34,623 nt of DNA. Source: Candidatus Omnitrophota bacterium. GTDB taxonomy: Bacteria > Omnitrophota > Gorgyraeia > Gygaellales > UBA12090. A program made the translations under genes and the position numbers. Shown here piece after piece: positions 1 through 9,620 of the stretch (positions are counted from its first letter, which is position 1; the number at the start of each line of letters is the position of its first letter). The notes beneath the pieces are model-generated. The model did not search any database, had not been told where the DNA came from, and saw only the letters and a program-made list of their open reading frames with translations. The stretch spans positions 1-34,623 of the forward strand of contig JAHFFP010000005.1 in NCBI GenBank assembly GCA_023247895.1. The letters run 5' to 3'.

Positions 1-102
1 GCGTATTGCACTGAATACGCCTGCGGTTCTTTTGCGCGCAAGCCTTGTCCGGATAAAGATTTAGGCCATTTTCCTCAAAACCTAACGCAAAATCTGGGTT
101 AA
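1..102 (+). CDS. possible C-terminal fragment of an upstream Cys-containing protein (AYCTEYACGSFARKPCPDKDLGHFPQNLTQNLG*)
   Basis: Frame 1 is open from the window edge to TAA at 100-102; too short to assign a family, and the last ~15 nt match a repeat found after acsB. Confidence 0.25.
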   Translation, partial: AYCTEYACGSFARKPCPDKDLGHFPQNLTQNLG

Positions 103-177
103 ACGGCGGGAGAGCCCTATTACACGCTTAAATCAATAGGAAAATTTAAGCAGTTTGTAGCGGGCAGGGAGGATATA

Positions 178-2085
178 ATGGCAGAAAATAAATTTTACGG
201 AGATAGTGCAACCCAGGAAATGCGCCAGGTTGCCGAAGATTTAAATATCCAGACTATCTGGGATAGAGAACTGATGCAGGAGCCTCATTGTGGTTTTGGC
301 ACGCTTGGAATCTGCTGCAAAAACTGTAACTTGGGCCCTTGCAGGATTGACCCTTTTAATCCTGACGGCCCCAAGGTGGGGGTGTGTGGTGCGGATGCGG
401 ATGTTATCTCTGCGCGTAATCTTCTTCGCCATATTACCGCCGGCGCCGGATGCCATAATGATCACGGCCGCGAGATTACCAAGACCTTTCTTATGACCGC
501 AAAAGGCGAGGCTCAGGGGTATAAAATTCAGGATGAGCAAAAACTAAAGGTAGTGGCACAGGAATACGGTATCACTATTGAAGGTAAAAGTGTTCAAGAT
601 ATTGCTATTGAATTGGGAAAGAAAATTTTTGCCGAATACGGCCAGCAGGAAGGAGAGCTTGCCCTTATCCAGCGCGCCCCCAAAAAACAAAAAGAGCTTT
701 GGCGAAAGCTCGGGGTAATGCCACGTGGCATAGATAGGGAAATCGTTGAGGCTTTAGCCAGGACTAATATGGGTGTGGACAATGACTATCGTTCGCTCAT
801 GCGTCATGGAATTAAAGTTGCCCTTGGCGACGGCTGGGGCGGCTCAATGATTGCGACCGAACTATCCGATATCCTCTTTCGTTCTCCGCGTCCTTTATCG
901 GGGCAGTCAAATCTTGGCGTATTTAAGGAAGATGAAGTGAATATCGGCGTTCACGGACATGTGCCGGTATTATCCGATATGATTGCTCAGGTGGCATCCG
1001 ACCCTGAGGTTTTAGCGTATGCCAAAACAAAAGGGGCGCATGGTATTGTTGTTGCGGGTATTTGCTGCACTGCCCTGGAGAGCCTGATGCGCCGAGGTAT
1101 GCCGGTTGCGGGAAATTTTCTGCAGCAGGAATTAGCCATCATTACCGGCGCGCTTGAGATGTTGATTGTGGATTTACAGTGTGTTTTGCCGTCGCTTCCC
1201 ACTATTGCAAGTAATTTCCACACTAAGGTTATCTCTACAAACCCAAGAGCCCATTTTCCTGGGACAGAATATATAGAATTCAAAGAAGAGAAAGGCTATG
1301 ATATTGCCAAAGAGATTATAAAGAAGGCAATAGATAATTTTCAGAACCGCAATAAGGCCAAGGTGCATATACCAAAGCAATCTGCGCCGCTCGTTCCCGG
1401 CTTTACCACTGAGTATGTCTTTGATATGTTAGGTGGTAAAACCCGTTTTACCTACAGGCCGCTCAATGATGGGATAATTATGGGAAGAATTCGAGGGATT
1501 GCCGGAGTGGTCGGCTGCGATAATCCCAAGATGCAAAGCGGCGAAAGCCATGTAAAACTGGTGAAAGAATTGCTTAAGAATGATGTCTTAGTGGTGCAGA
1601 CCGGTTGTGCCGCAACTGCCTGCGCCAAAGAAGAATTGTTGACTCCTGAGGCAGCGTTTAAATATGCGGGAAAAGGCCTTCAGGAAATCTGCGAAGCAGT
1701 GGGATGCCCTCCGGTGTTACATTTAGGGCCTTGCGTTGACAATTCCCGAATACTCACTGCTTGCTGTGAGATCGTCAAAGAAGGCGGTCTGGGAGTAGGG
1801 TTGGATGAGCTTCCGATTGCAGGCGCTGCTCCTGAGTGGATGTCGGAAAAGGCAATTGCCATTGGCTGGTACTTTGTGGCATCGGGGGCATTGGTAGTCT
1901 TTGGGACGCCGTATCCTTTGTACGGCTCAAAGAATTTAACTCACTTTGTCACTAAGGAAGTAGAAGAGTGGACCGGCGGAAGATGGGCATTTGAGCCTGA
2001 CCCAATGAAGATGGCCAAGATTATGATTGACCATATTAACGCAAAGCGAAAAGCCTTGAATTTGAGGCCGATGATGTACCAATAA
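178..2085 (+). CDS. cooS: anaerobic Ni-containing carbon monoxide dehydrogenase, catalytic subunit
   Basis: 635 aa; N-terminal Cys pattern CGFGTLGICCKNCNLGPCR (B/D clusters) and C-cluster-type motifs VHGHVP, GICCTALE, TGCAATAC, GPCVDNSR. Confidence 0.95.
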   Translation: MAENKFYGDSATQEMRQVAEDLNIQTIWDRELMQEPHCGFGTLGICCKNCNLGPCRIDPFNPDGPKVGVCGADADVISARNLLRHITAGAGCHNDHGREITKTFLMTAKGEAQGYKIQDEQKLKVVAQEYGITIEGKSVQDIAIELGKKIFAEYGQQEGELALIQRAPKKQKELWRKLGVMPRGIDREIVEALARTNMGVDNDYRSLMRHGIKVALGDGWGGSMIATELSDILFRSPRPLSGQSNLGVFKEDEVNIGVHGHVPVLSDMIAQVASDPEVLAYAKTKGAHGIVVAGICCTALESLMRRGMPVAGNFLQQELAIITGALEMLIVDLQCVLPSLPTIASNFHTKVISTNPRAHFPGTEYIEFKEEKGYDIAKEIIKKAIDNFQNRNKAKVHIPKQSAPLVPGFTTEYVFDMLGGKTRFTYRPLNDGIIMGRIRGIAGVVGCDNPKMQSGESHVKLVKELLKNDVLVVQTGCAATACAKEELLTPEAAFKYAGKGLQEICEAVGCPPVLHLGPCVDNSRILTACCEIVKEGGLGVGLDELPIAGAAPEWMSEKAIAIGWYFVASGALVVFGTPYPLYGSKNLTHFVTKEVEEWTGGRWAFEPDPMKMAKIMIDHINAKRKALNLRPMMYQ

Positions 2086-2173
2086 TAGCGTAGAGCGTTT
2101 AGCGCATAGCGGATAGACAGTAAATTTTCTATCCGCTAAACGCTATCCGCTAAACGCTATCCGCTATCCGCTA
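2086..2173. repeat. heptamer array A: two inverted arms of ~7-nt units (AGCGNNN ... inverse) around an AT-rich loop
   Basis: Left tagcgtagagcgtttagcgcatagcggataga, loop cagtaaattt, right tctatccgctaaacgctatccgctaaacgctatccgctatccgctat; central stem TAGCGGATAGA/TCTATCCGCTA (11 bp). Confidence 0.9.
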
Positions 2174-2174
2174 T

Positions 2175-2612
2175 ATGAAGAAGCTATATTACGATCCCAA
2201 AAAATGCACTGCCTGTAAGACCTGCGAGATTGTCTGCGCGATAGGTCATTCTCCTTCACAGGATTTATATACGGCAATACTTGAAGAAAACGTCGCTTTG
2301 CCTAGAGTGAGAGTCTCTGTGGGGAAGGAAGGCAATTTTCCTCTTGCCTGTAGGCATTGTAAGGACCATCCTTGTGTGAATGCCTGTATTGCCTCTGCCC
2401 TTACATACGACAAGGAAGAGGGGTTGCTTTTTGATAAGGAAAAATGTGTAGGTTGTTGGATGTGCATTATGGCTTGTCCTTATGGCGCGGTGCGCCATGA
2501 CAGCCGGAACAATAAATCGCAAAGGTGCGATCTTTGCGCGGATATTCATGACCCGCGCTGCGCCAAGAATTGCCCGACAAAGGCGATTGTTTATAGGGAA
2601 GAGAAGACATGA
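2175..2612 (+). CDS. 4Fe-4S ferredoxin-type electron transfer protein, CooF-like
   Basis: 145 aa; four Cys motifs (CTACKTCEIVC, CRHCKDHPCVNAC, CVGCWMCIMACP, CDLCADIHDPRCAKNCP), directly after cooS. Confidence 0.88.
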   Translation: MKKLYYDPKKCTACKTCEIVCAIGHSPSQDLYTAILEENVALPRVRVSVGKEGNFPLACRHCKDHPCVNACIASALTYDKEEGLLFDKEKCVGCWMCIMACPYGAVRHDSRNNKSQRCDLCADIHDPRCAKNCPTKAIVYREEKT

Positions 2613-3871
2613 AACATCTTCTTATAATCGGTAATTCCGCCGCAGGGATATCCTGCGCGGAGAATGTACGAAAGAAAGATAAAGAGATAAAAATAACCAT
2701 TCTCTCTAAGGAAGATTATACAGGGTATAATCGCTGCCTCATTTCGTATTATTTGGCAGGAGACATCAAAGAGGATAGGTTAGTGTATCGGGCAAAGGAT
2801 TTTTATAAAGATAACAATATTGAGCTTCTTCTTAACAAAAAAGCCGTACGCATAGATGCCAAAAAAAATCAGGTAGTGTTGGAAGACAAAAGCCGCTTGG
2901 ACTACGATATCCTGCTTTTATCCAATGGCGCATCCCCTAAATTCCCTCAAGATATTAAAGGTATTCAGAAAAAGGGCGTCTTCGGCTTTCGCACTATTTC
3001 TGATGCGAAGGAAATGCTGGATTTAGCCTTGGTAAGCCAAACCGCCTGTATCTTAGGAGGAGGCTTGATTGGTTTAAAGGCTGCCTACGGGCTTAAAAAA
3101 AGGAATTTGGATGTGAAAGTGATTGTCAAATCGTCCCAGGTTTTATCCCAGATTTTGGATAAAGAATCCTCTGAAATGTGTAAAAGGCGCCTTGTGGAGC
3201 ATGGGATTGATATTATGACCGGCGCCGATGTTCAGGAGATTATCGGAAACGGAGACTGCAAGGCGGTAAAATTAGATTCCGGTAAAGTGATAGCTTCTTC
3301 TATTGTGGTTGTGGGAAAGGGAGTGAAGCCTAACACGGAATTAATTGAGGATTCAGCCATAAAGCTCGCTGAAGGGATATTGGTTGATGAATATATGAAG
3401 ACGAATATTCCTAATATATACGCCGCAGGCGATATTGCCCAGGCGTATGATCCTATTTTAGAGGAAACTACCGTAAATGCCCTTTGGCCGAATGCCATTG
3501 AGCAGGGAATGGTTGTTGCAAGCAGCATCCTGGGCGAAAATAAGAAATATGGCGGTTCTGTGGGAATGAACTCGGTAGAATTCTTCGGCCTGCCGGTGAT
3601 TTCTTTTGGTATCACCCGAGCCCCGCAAGACGGCTATGAGGAAATTGTTTCTAGAGATGTACCCCAAAATATTTATAAGAAGGTTATCTTAAAGAATAAC
3701 GTTATTAAGGGGGCGATATTTGCCAGCAGGATTGAGAATATCGGCATACTGCTTAAGCTTGCGAAACTTAAGATTGATGTTTCAACGATAAAGGATACCC
3801 TGCTGAAGGCCGACTTTAATTTTTCCGTTACCAAAGATTTGCAATACGAGAAAGAAGAATTTTATCTATAA
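2609..3871 (+). CDS. FAD-dependent NAD(P)H oxidoreductase (CODH-associated FNOR-like)
   Basis: 420 aa; N-terminal dinucleotide fold LLIIGNSAAGISCAENV, second Rossmann motif CILGGGLIGLKAA, FAD motif NIYAAGDIAQ; overlaps the ferredoxin gene by 4 nt. Confidence 0.85.
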   Translation: MKHLLIIGNSAAGISCAENVRKKDKEIKITILSKEDYTGYNRCLISYYLAGDIKEDRLVYRAKDFYKDNNIELLLNKKAVRIDAKKNQVVLEDKSRLDYDILLLSNGASPKFPQDIKGIQKKGVFGFRTISDAKEMLDLALVSQTACILGGGLIGLKAAYGLKKRNLDVKVIVKSSQVLSQILDKESSEMCKRRLVEHGIDIMTGADVQEIIGNGDCKAVKLDSGKVIASSIVVVGKGVKPNTELIEDSAIKLAEGILVDEYMKTNIPNIYAAGDIAQAYDPILEETTVNALWPNAIEQGMVVASSILGENKKYGGSVGMNSVEFFGLPVISFGITRAPQDGYEEIVSRDVPQNIYKKVILKNNVIKGAIFASRIENIGILLKLAKLKIDVSTIKDTLLKADFNFSVTKDLQYEKEEFYL

Positions 3872-3891
3872 GGGTATGGAGGATTTGAAAA

Positions 3892-6072
3892 ATGTCTAAG
3901 ATTGTGGCGAGTGCGGCGATACGGGGAGCAAAGGCGATTGTCAAAGAGGCGGAAGATTTCTTGACTAAAGCCATTCAAGAAAAGAGCGCGGATACAAAAA
4001 TAGGTTTCCCTGAGACGGCATTCTTCCTACCGATGGCGAATGCGCTTTTGGGTGCGGAAGTTAAGACCCTGAATGAGGCAGTGCCCGTATTAAATTATGC
4101 CAAAAGCCTGCTGCCGCAAGTCCCAAAAGAAAAATTATGGCTTCCCTATCTTGGCGATGCTTTGGATGCGGGGATTGCGACTATGCTTTCAGAAGAGATA
4201 ATTATGGTGTTACGCTATCTTTATAATCAAGAGCCTCAAGCCGACTGTAATGGATTTTTTACCGATACTATTTTACGTTCTTTAGGAATTCAGCTTGTTG
4301 ACGGAAGGATGCCCGGTTTTGCCGCGATTTTAGGGGCAGCTCCCAGCAATGAGATTGCCGTTGAGATTGTGCGGCAGTTACAGGAAAGAAATATCCTGAT
4401 TTTTGTAGGCAGTTCATCAGGCGGGCGTTCCATTATTGACCAGCTTAAGGAATCCGGCGTTGAGATGGGCTGGGATAATTACATTGTTCCTTATGGCAGG
4501 GATACGGTGAGTGCAATTTATCCTCTGAATTGGGCAATACGTTCAGCAATGACCTTCGGCGGCCTCAAGGCAGGCCAAGCCAAGAAGTGTTTACTCTATA
4601 CCAAGGAACGTGTGTTTGCTTTTGGGTTGGCGTTAGGCTTAGTTGATGACTATAAGTATGCCACCGGCGCGGGGGCAATTAATATGGGTTTCCCGGTTAT
4701 CGCTGATACGGATATTCCAGAAATTAAACCTTCAGGAATTACCACTTATGAGGCTTTGGTAAAAGAGTTTGATTATAAAAAGATTGTCCCGCGTTGTATT
4801 GAGGTAAGAGGGGTTAAGGTAAAGGTTTCTAAGATCCCGATTCCTGTGCTTTATGGCGCTGCCTTTGAAGGCGAACGGGTCAGGCGCGAGCAGCTGTATG
4901 CAGAGTTTGGCGGAAAGTCCTCACAGGCGTTTGAGTTGATTACCACAAAGGATGGCGCCGAGATAGAGGATGGAAAGATAGAATTAATCGGGCCGGATAT
5001 TGACCAGCTGCCTGAAGGGAAGAAATCTCTTCCTCTTGGGGTATTGGTTGAGATTGCCGGAAGAAAGATGCAGAAAGAGTTTGAGCCTATCCTTGAGAGG
5101 CAATTACACAGATTCTTTAATTACAGTATGGGTGTTATGCATATCGGCCAGCGCGATATGAATTGGATACGTATCAGCAAGGATGCCTTTGCCAAGGGGC
5201 TTCGCCTGAAGCACTTGGGGATTGTGTTGCATGCAATGATTCATGAAGAATTCGGCGCTATTGCGGATAAGGTGCAGGTGAAACTTTTTACCAATGAAGC
5301 GGATGTGCAAAGAGAGCTTGTGCTTGCGCGAAAAGCATATGAAGATCGTGATGAGCGTTTAAGCGGAATGACTGATGAAAGCGTGGATACCTTTTACTCG
5401 TGTGAATTATGCCAGTCTTTTGCCCCTAATCATATTTGTGTTATTACGCCGGAAAAGGTTGGTTTATGCGGTGCCTATTCCTGGTTAGATACCAAGGCAG
5501 CCTATGAAATTTCACCAAGCGGCGGCAATAGGCCTATCCCTAAGGGCGAGTGTATAGATTCGGTTACGGGAGAATGGGCTTCAGTGAATGCCTATGTTAG
5601 TTTGCGCTCTAACCGGACCGTTGAGCGTTTTTCTATGTATTCTATTGTGAATAATCCTTCTACGTCGTGCGGCTGTTTTGAGTGTATTTTAGCGTTCGTC
5701 CCCGAGGCAAACGGGATTATGGTGGTACACCGTGATTTCGCGGGGATGACCCCCTGCGGGATGACCTTTACCACGCTTGCAGGCTCCGTCGGAGGAGGGA
5801 TACAAACTCCGGGATTTTTGGGTGTGGGGAAGATTTATTTAACCAGCAAGAAGTTTATCTCAGCTGATGGGGGCTTAAAAAGAATAATCTGGATGCCTAA
5901 AGAATTAAAAGAGTTGTTGGGCGAAAAATTAACCAAAAGGGCCCAGGAGATTGGAGTGCCTGATCTTATTGAGAAAATTGGGGATGAAACCGTTGCTACC
6001 ACTTCTGAAGAATTGATGCCATTTTTAGAGAAAGCAGGACACCCTGCGCTTACCATGCCGCCATTGATTTAA
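3892..6072 (+). CDS. acsB: CO-methylating acetyl-CoA synthase (ACS beta subunit)
   Basis: 726 aa; A-cluster motifs CELCQSFAPNHICVITPEKVGLCGAYSW and TSCGCFECI; SD GGAGG upstream. Confidence 0.95.
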   Translation: MSKIVASAAIRGAKAIVKEAEDFLTKAIQEKSADTKIGFPETAFFLPMANALLGAEVKTLNEAVPVLNYAKSLLPQVPKEKLWLPYLGDALDAGIATMLSEEIIMVLRYLYNQEPQADCNGFFTDTILRSLGIQLVDGRMPGFAAILGAAPSNEIAVEIVRQLQERNILIFVGSSSGGRSIIDQLKESGVEMGWDNYIVPYGRDTVSAIYPLNWAIRSAMTFGGLKAGQAKKCLLYTKERVFAFGLALGLVDDYKYATGAGAINMGFPVIADTDIPEIKPSGITTYEALVKEFDYKKIVPRCIEVRGVKVKVSKIPIPVLYGAAFEGERVRREQLYAEFGGKSSQAFELITTKDGAEIEDGKIELIGPDIDQLPEGKKSLPLGVLVEIAGRKMQKEFEPILERQLHRFFNYSMGVMHIGQRDMNWIRISKDAFAKGLRLKHLGIVLHAMIHEEFGAIADKVQVKLFTNEADVQRELVLARKAYEDRDERLSGMTDESVDTFYSCELCQSFAPNHICVITPEKVGLCGAYSWLDTKAAYEISPSGGNRPIPKGECIDSVTGEWASVNAYVSLRSNRTVERFSMYSIVNNPSTSCGCFECILAFVPEANGIMVVHRDFAGMTPCGMTFTTLAGSVGGGIQTPGFLGVGKIYLTSKKFISADGGLKRIIWMPKELKELLGEKLTKRAQEIGVPDLIEKIGDETVATTSEELMPFLEKAGHPALTMPPLI

Positions 6073-6126
6073 CCCAAATTTTGCCTGCCCCGCCTCGCCC
6101 CGCAGGGCAGGCAAAATCCGGGTTAA
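6069..6126. repeat. GC-rich palindromic element overlapping the acsB stop codon
   Basis: TTAACCCAAATTTTGCCTGCCC ... GGGCAGGCAAAATCCGGGTTAA inverted arms; the distal part gcaaaatcYgggttaaa also occurs at 89-105. Confidence 0.8.
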
Positions 6127-6145
6127 AAAAACTTTTAAAAAAGTC

Positions 6146-6174
6146 TTGACCTATATAGAGTTATGTATTATATT
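6146..6174 (+). promoter_or_regulatory. candidate sigma70 promoter for the TPR gene
   Basis: TTGACC - 17 nt - TATATT, upstream of the ATG at 6201. Confidence 0.6.
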
Positions 6175-6200
6175 AAAATCAATAAGAAACAAAATACCTT

Positions 6201-6920
6201 ATGGCCCACCCAGCCAAACATTTCCTATATACTTTAAAAATAATAATTAGTATGGCTTTCTTTTCTATAAGCGGCCCTGCCTTTTGCGAAGGATTGCTTA
6301 AGGATCAGGCTTTAGAATACCGTCATAAAGGCTATGAAGCTCAAAGGGCAGGCATGCTGGGTGAAGCGTTGAGTTATTACCAAAAAGCAGTGCAAATAGA
6401 CCCGTTCTCGGCATTTATTTACAATGACTTAGGAGTGGTGTATGAATTATCAGGTAAACCCGATATCGCAGAGCAAGCGTATTTAAAGGCTATCAATATA
6501 AATTCTAATTACGGAAATGCCTATTATAACCTTGCGCTGTTATATGAAAGTAGAGGTGATTTACGCCAGGCTGCAAAATATTATTTAAAACTTCTGGGCA
6601 TAGATGGCGTAGAAGATGCCCTTATTGAAAAAGCCCATCAGAGGGTTTTTGAGATTGGGAGAGTTATTCCAGAGGTAAGGAAAGAGTATTTAGTGTCAGA
6701 AGCATCGTTTCTGGATAATCAGGTAACGTCGCTTAAGCAAAGGCTATCCTCTGATGATAAAGCGCTTGCGCAATTTTATGTTGAAACAGCCGACAGCTTT
6801 ATGAAAAAGAGAAATTACGTAAGGGCGTTACAGCTATACCTCGATGCCAAGCAATTAGACCCTCTCAATGGCCAAATAGATACCCTGATTGAAACAACGC
6901 AGAAGAAAGTGCTTCTGTAG
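6201..6920 (+). CDS. TPR-repeat protein with N-terminal signal/hydrophobic segment
   Basis: 239 aa; repeats such as ALSYYQKAVQIDPFSAFIYNDLGVVYE and AEQAYLKAININSNYGNAYYNLALLYE. Confidence 0.8.
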   Translation: MAHPAKHFLYTLKIIISMAFFSISGPAFCEGLLKDQALEYRHKGYEAQRAGMLGEALSYYQKAVQIDPFSAFIYNDLGVVYELSGKPDIAEQAYLKAININSNYGNAYYNLALLYESRGDLRQAAKYYLKLLGIDGVEDALIEKAHQRVFEIGRVIPEVRKEYLVSEASFLDNQVTSLKQRLSSDDKALAQFYVETADSFMKKRNYVRALQLYLDAKQLDPLNGQIDTLIETTQKKVLL

Positions 6921-7064
6921 CGTTTATTTCCTCATACGTCCCAAGAGAATCCCTGGATGAGAATTTCCCAAAGAATAATAGCTGACGAAACAATAGCTTT
7001 AGCCTTCAACTAAGACCCCAAAAAACATTCAGCGTGTTTCTCAATAACCTTCTAACATAGTTTT

Positions 7065-9617
7065 ATGGCGAGTAGTACCTTATACCTTATCGATGCTTCG
7101 GGGTTTTGCTATAGGGCGTATTATGCCTTGCCCAGCCTTGTTACTTCATACGGGCAGCCTACAGGTGCTGTTTATGGATTTATCAATATCTTAAATAAGA
7201 TTTTAAAGGATAAGCCTGAGTACGTGGCCTGTTGTTTTGATGTTTCAAGAGAAACCTTTCGCCAAAAGAAATATGCCGCGTATAAAATGCAAAGGCCCCA
7301 AACGCCTGTTGAATTGGCAAGCCAAATGCAGCTTATCAGGCAAGTCGTATCCGCATATAATATTGCTGTCTTGGAATTGGCCGGATATGAAGCGGATGAT
7401 GTAATCGCGAGCTTCGCTCAAAAGGCAAAGGAAAAGCAGCTTGAAGTGGTAGTCATCAGCTCTGATAAGGATATATTGCAATTAGTAGATGAAAGGGTAA
7501 AGGTGCTTGACCCTAAGAAAGATAATGAGGGGTTTTTGTACGATAAAGAAAAGGTAAAAGCGCGTTATGGCGTGAGCCCTGAGCGGTTACTGGATATCTT
7601 TTCACTTGCAGGTGATGCCGTAGATAATATCCCCGGAGTCAGAGGGGTGGGTGAGAAAACCGCGGGCGCGTTAATTCAGGAATTTGGCAGTGTAGAACAC
7701 TTGATTGAAAATGTTGAAAGGGTAAAATCAGAAAACGTGCGGCAGGCTATTAAAGATACTCGTGATACTATCCGTTTGAATTACGAATTATTGAGGCTTG
7801 TGCGCGATCTTGATATTACTCTTGATTTAAACACATTAGCCTATAAAGAGCCGGATTATGACGGCTTATTTCTTTTGTTTAAAAAACTTGAATTTAACAG
7901 CTTGCTTAAGAAACTTCCTGTGCACACTCCTCACAATACGCAAAGAGCACAAAAAGCCCAGCCGTTAGAAGGCAGCCGCGAAAAAGAAAAAGTATTAAGC
8001 CTCTTACGCGATGCAAAAGAGTTGTTATTCGTGCTTTCGGAGGATAGGGTTTATTTTTCTCTAAACCAGTCCCTTTATAGCGTTACGATTGAAGATACGG
8101 AATTACAAAATGTTCTCGCGGACCCTGGGGTGAGAAAAATAAGCCATAATCTTAAAGAGGCCGAATACCGCCTCTTACGCATAAAAAGCGCGTTTTCTGG
8201 TATGTATTTTGACACGATGCTTGCGGCCTACCTGCTTGCGCCTTCTTTGCCGGATTTTAGCGTAAAGGAATTGGCTTTTACTTATTTAGAGAAACGTTAT
8301 TCTCAGGATGTGTTGGCTCCCGAAGATAGTTTAGCCGCGGTAAGTGAGCTTTTTCCTATTCTAGAAAAGAAACTTAAAGGTCAGGGTTTAGATAAGCTTT
8401 TGTATGAACTTGAATTGCCTCTGGCAAGCGTATTAGCCTCAATGCGGGCCTATGGCGTAAAGATAGACGCTAGTAAATTGGGCGTTTTATCCCAAGAGCT
8501 TGAGAAGAGGTTGATACTTCTAAGAAAAGAGATTTATAGCTTAAATTCAGGAGACGAATTTAACCTCAATTCCCCCAAGCAATTATCGGATGTGCTTTTT
8601 AAGAAATTAAAACTGCCTGTCGTGAAGAAAACAAAGACCGGCCTTTCTACGGATGAAGAAGTGCTGCGAAAATTGTCGACAGAGCATGAGTTGCCGAAGT
8701 TGATCTTGGAATACCGCAGCTTTTCTAAACTTAAAAACACCTATGTTGACGCGCTTCCGGCATTAGTTGATGAGCGCACACAGCGTATCCATGCTACCTT
8801 TGACCAGGTGGGGACTGAAACGGGGAGGCTTTCCTCAAATAATCCTAACCTGCAGAATATCCCGGCCAAGGGAGAGATTGCAAGCCTTATACGTAAGGCT
8901 TTTGTCGCAGAGCGAGGCGCGTATTTAATTTCTGCCGATTATTCGCAAATAGAGCTGAGGTTTTTAGCGGATTTTTCAGGAGATGAAAATCTTATTGCCG
9001 CATTTAAAGAAGATATAGATGTCCATCGCTATACTGCGGGGCTTATTTTTGGGGTTCCTGAGGGCATGGTTTCGGATGAAATGCGCGACAGCGCAAAAAG
9101 AATTAATTTTGGTATTATTTACGGGATGAGCAGCTTTGGTTTATCCAAAGATTTGGGAATCTCTCCCCAAGAGGCTCAGGCTTTTATTGATAGTTATTTT
9201 TCTCGTTACCCAAAAGTAAAAACTTTCATTGAATATCAGATAGAGTCAGCGAGAAAGTTAGGGTATGTGAAAACGCTATTAGGAAGGCGGAGATATTTAC
9301 CTGAAATAGGCAATAAGAATAACGCCATCCGTTCGTTTGCCGAGCGCCAGGCAATAAACTCACCTATCCAAGGCTCTGCGGCTGACCTTATCAAACTTGC
9401 CATGGTGCATATTCATGCACATCTTAAGGAAGAAAAACTAAAGTCAAAAATAATTATGCAAATTCATGATGAGTTGGTATTTGAGGTTCCAGAAAATGAG
9501 GGGGAAGGGTTGATTGAGGTGGTGCGGGATAAAATGGAAAATGCCTATACGCTAGAAGTGCCGATAAAAGTAAACATAAAAAAAGGCATGAATTGGCAGG
9601 ATATGGAGCCTGTATAG
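7065..9617 (+). CDS. polA: DNA polymerase I
   Basis: 850 aa; 5'-nuclease domain motifs (GYEADDVIAS, SSDKDILQLV), polymerase motifs (SADYSQIELR, RDSAKRINFGIIYGMS, MQIHDELVFEV). Confidence 0.96.
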   Translation: MASSTLYLIDASGFCYRAYYALPSLVTSYGQPTGAVYGFINILNKILKDKPEYVACCFDVSRETFRQKKYAAYKMQRPQTPVELASQMQLIRQVVSAYNIAVLELAGYEADDVIASFAQKAKEKQLEVVVISSDKDILQLVDERVKVLDPKKDNEGFLYDKEKVKARYGVSPERLLDIFSLAGDAVDNIPGVRGVGEKTAGALIQEFGSVEHLIENVERVKSENVRQAIKDTRDTIRLNYELLRLVRDLDITLDLNTLAYKEPDYDGLFLLFKKLEFNSLLKKLPVHTPHNTQRAQKAQPLEGSREKEKVLSLLRDAKELLFVLSEDRVYFSLNQSLYSVTIEDTELQNVLADPGVRKISHNLKEAEYRLLRIKSAFSGMYFDTMLAAYLLAPSLPDFSVKELAFTYLEKRYSQDVLAPEDSLAAVSELFPILEKKLKGQGLDKLLYELELPLASVLASMRAYGVKIDASKLGVLSQELEKRLILLRKEIYSLNSGDEFNLNSPKQLSDVLFKKLKLPVVKKTKTGLSTDEEVLRKLSTEHELPKLILEYRSFSKLKNTYVDALPALVDERTQRIHATFDQVGTETGRLSSNNPNLQNIPAKGEIASLIRKAFVAERGAYLISADYSQIELRFLADFSGDENLIAAFKEDIDVHRYTAGLIFGVPEGMVSDEMRDSAKRINFGIIYGMSSFGLSKDLGISPQEAQAFIDSYFSRYPKVKTFIEYQIESARKLGYVKTLLGRRRYLPEIGNKNNAIRSFAERQAINSPIQGSAADLIKLAMVHIHAHLKEEKLKSKIIMQIHDELVFEVPENEGEGLIEVVRDKMENAYTLEVPIKVNIKKGMNWQDMEPV

Positions 9618-9620
9618 AAC

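Noticed and set aside
1-20. GCGTATT gcactg AATACGC as an additional heptamer array at the window edge
   Set aside because: Only one inverted pair visible and the frame appears open; the window edge prevents a decision.
241-540. Antisense ORFs in the track (for example 241-540 -, 3232-3615 -, 12191-12526 -, 17280-17789 -, 28615-29085 -)
   Set aside because: All lie opposite confidently assigned genes, have low-complexity or unfamiliar translations, and lack start signals; treated as shadow ORFs.
6069-6140. Intrinsic terminator after acsB
   Set aside because: The stem is strong but is followed by an A-rich, not T-rich, tract on the + strand; better explained as a palindromic repeat.
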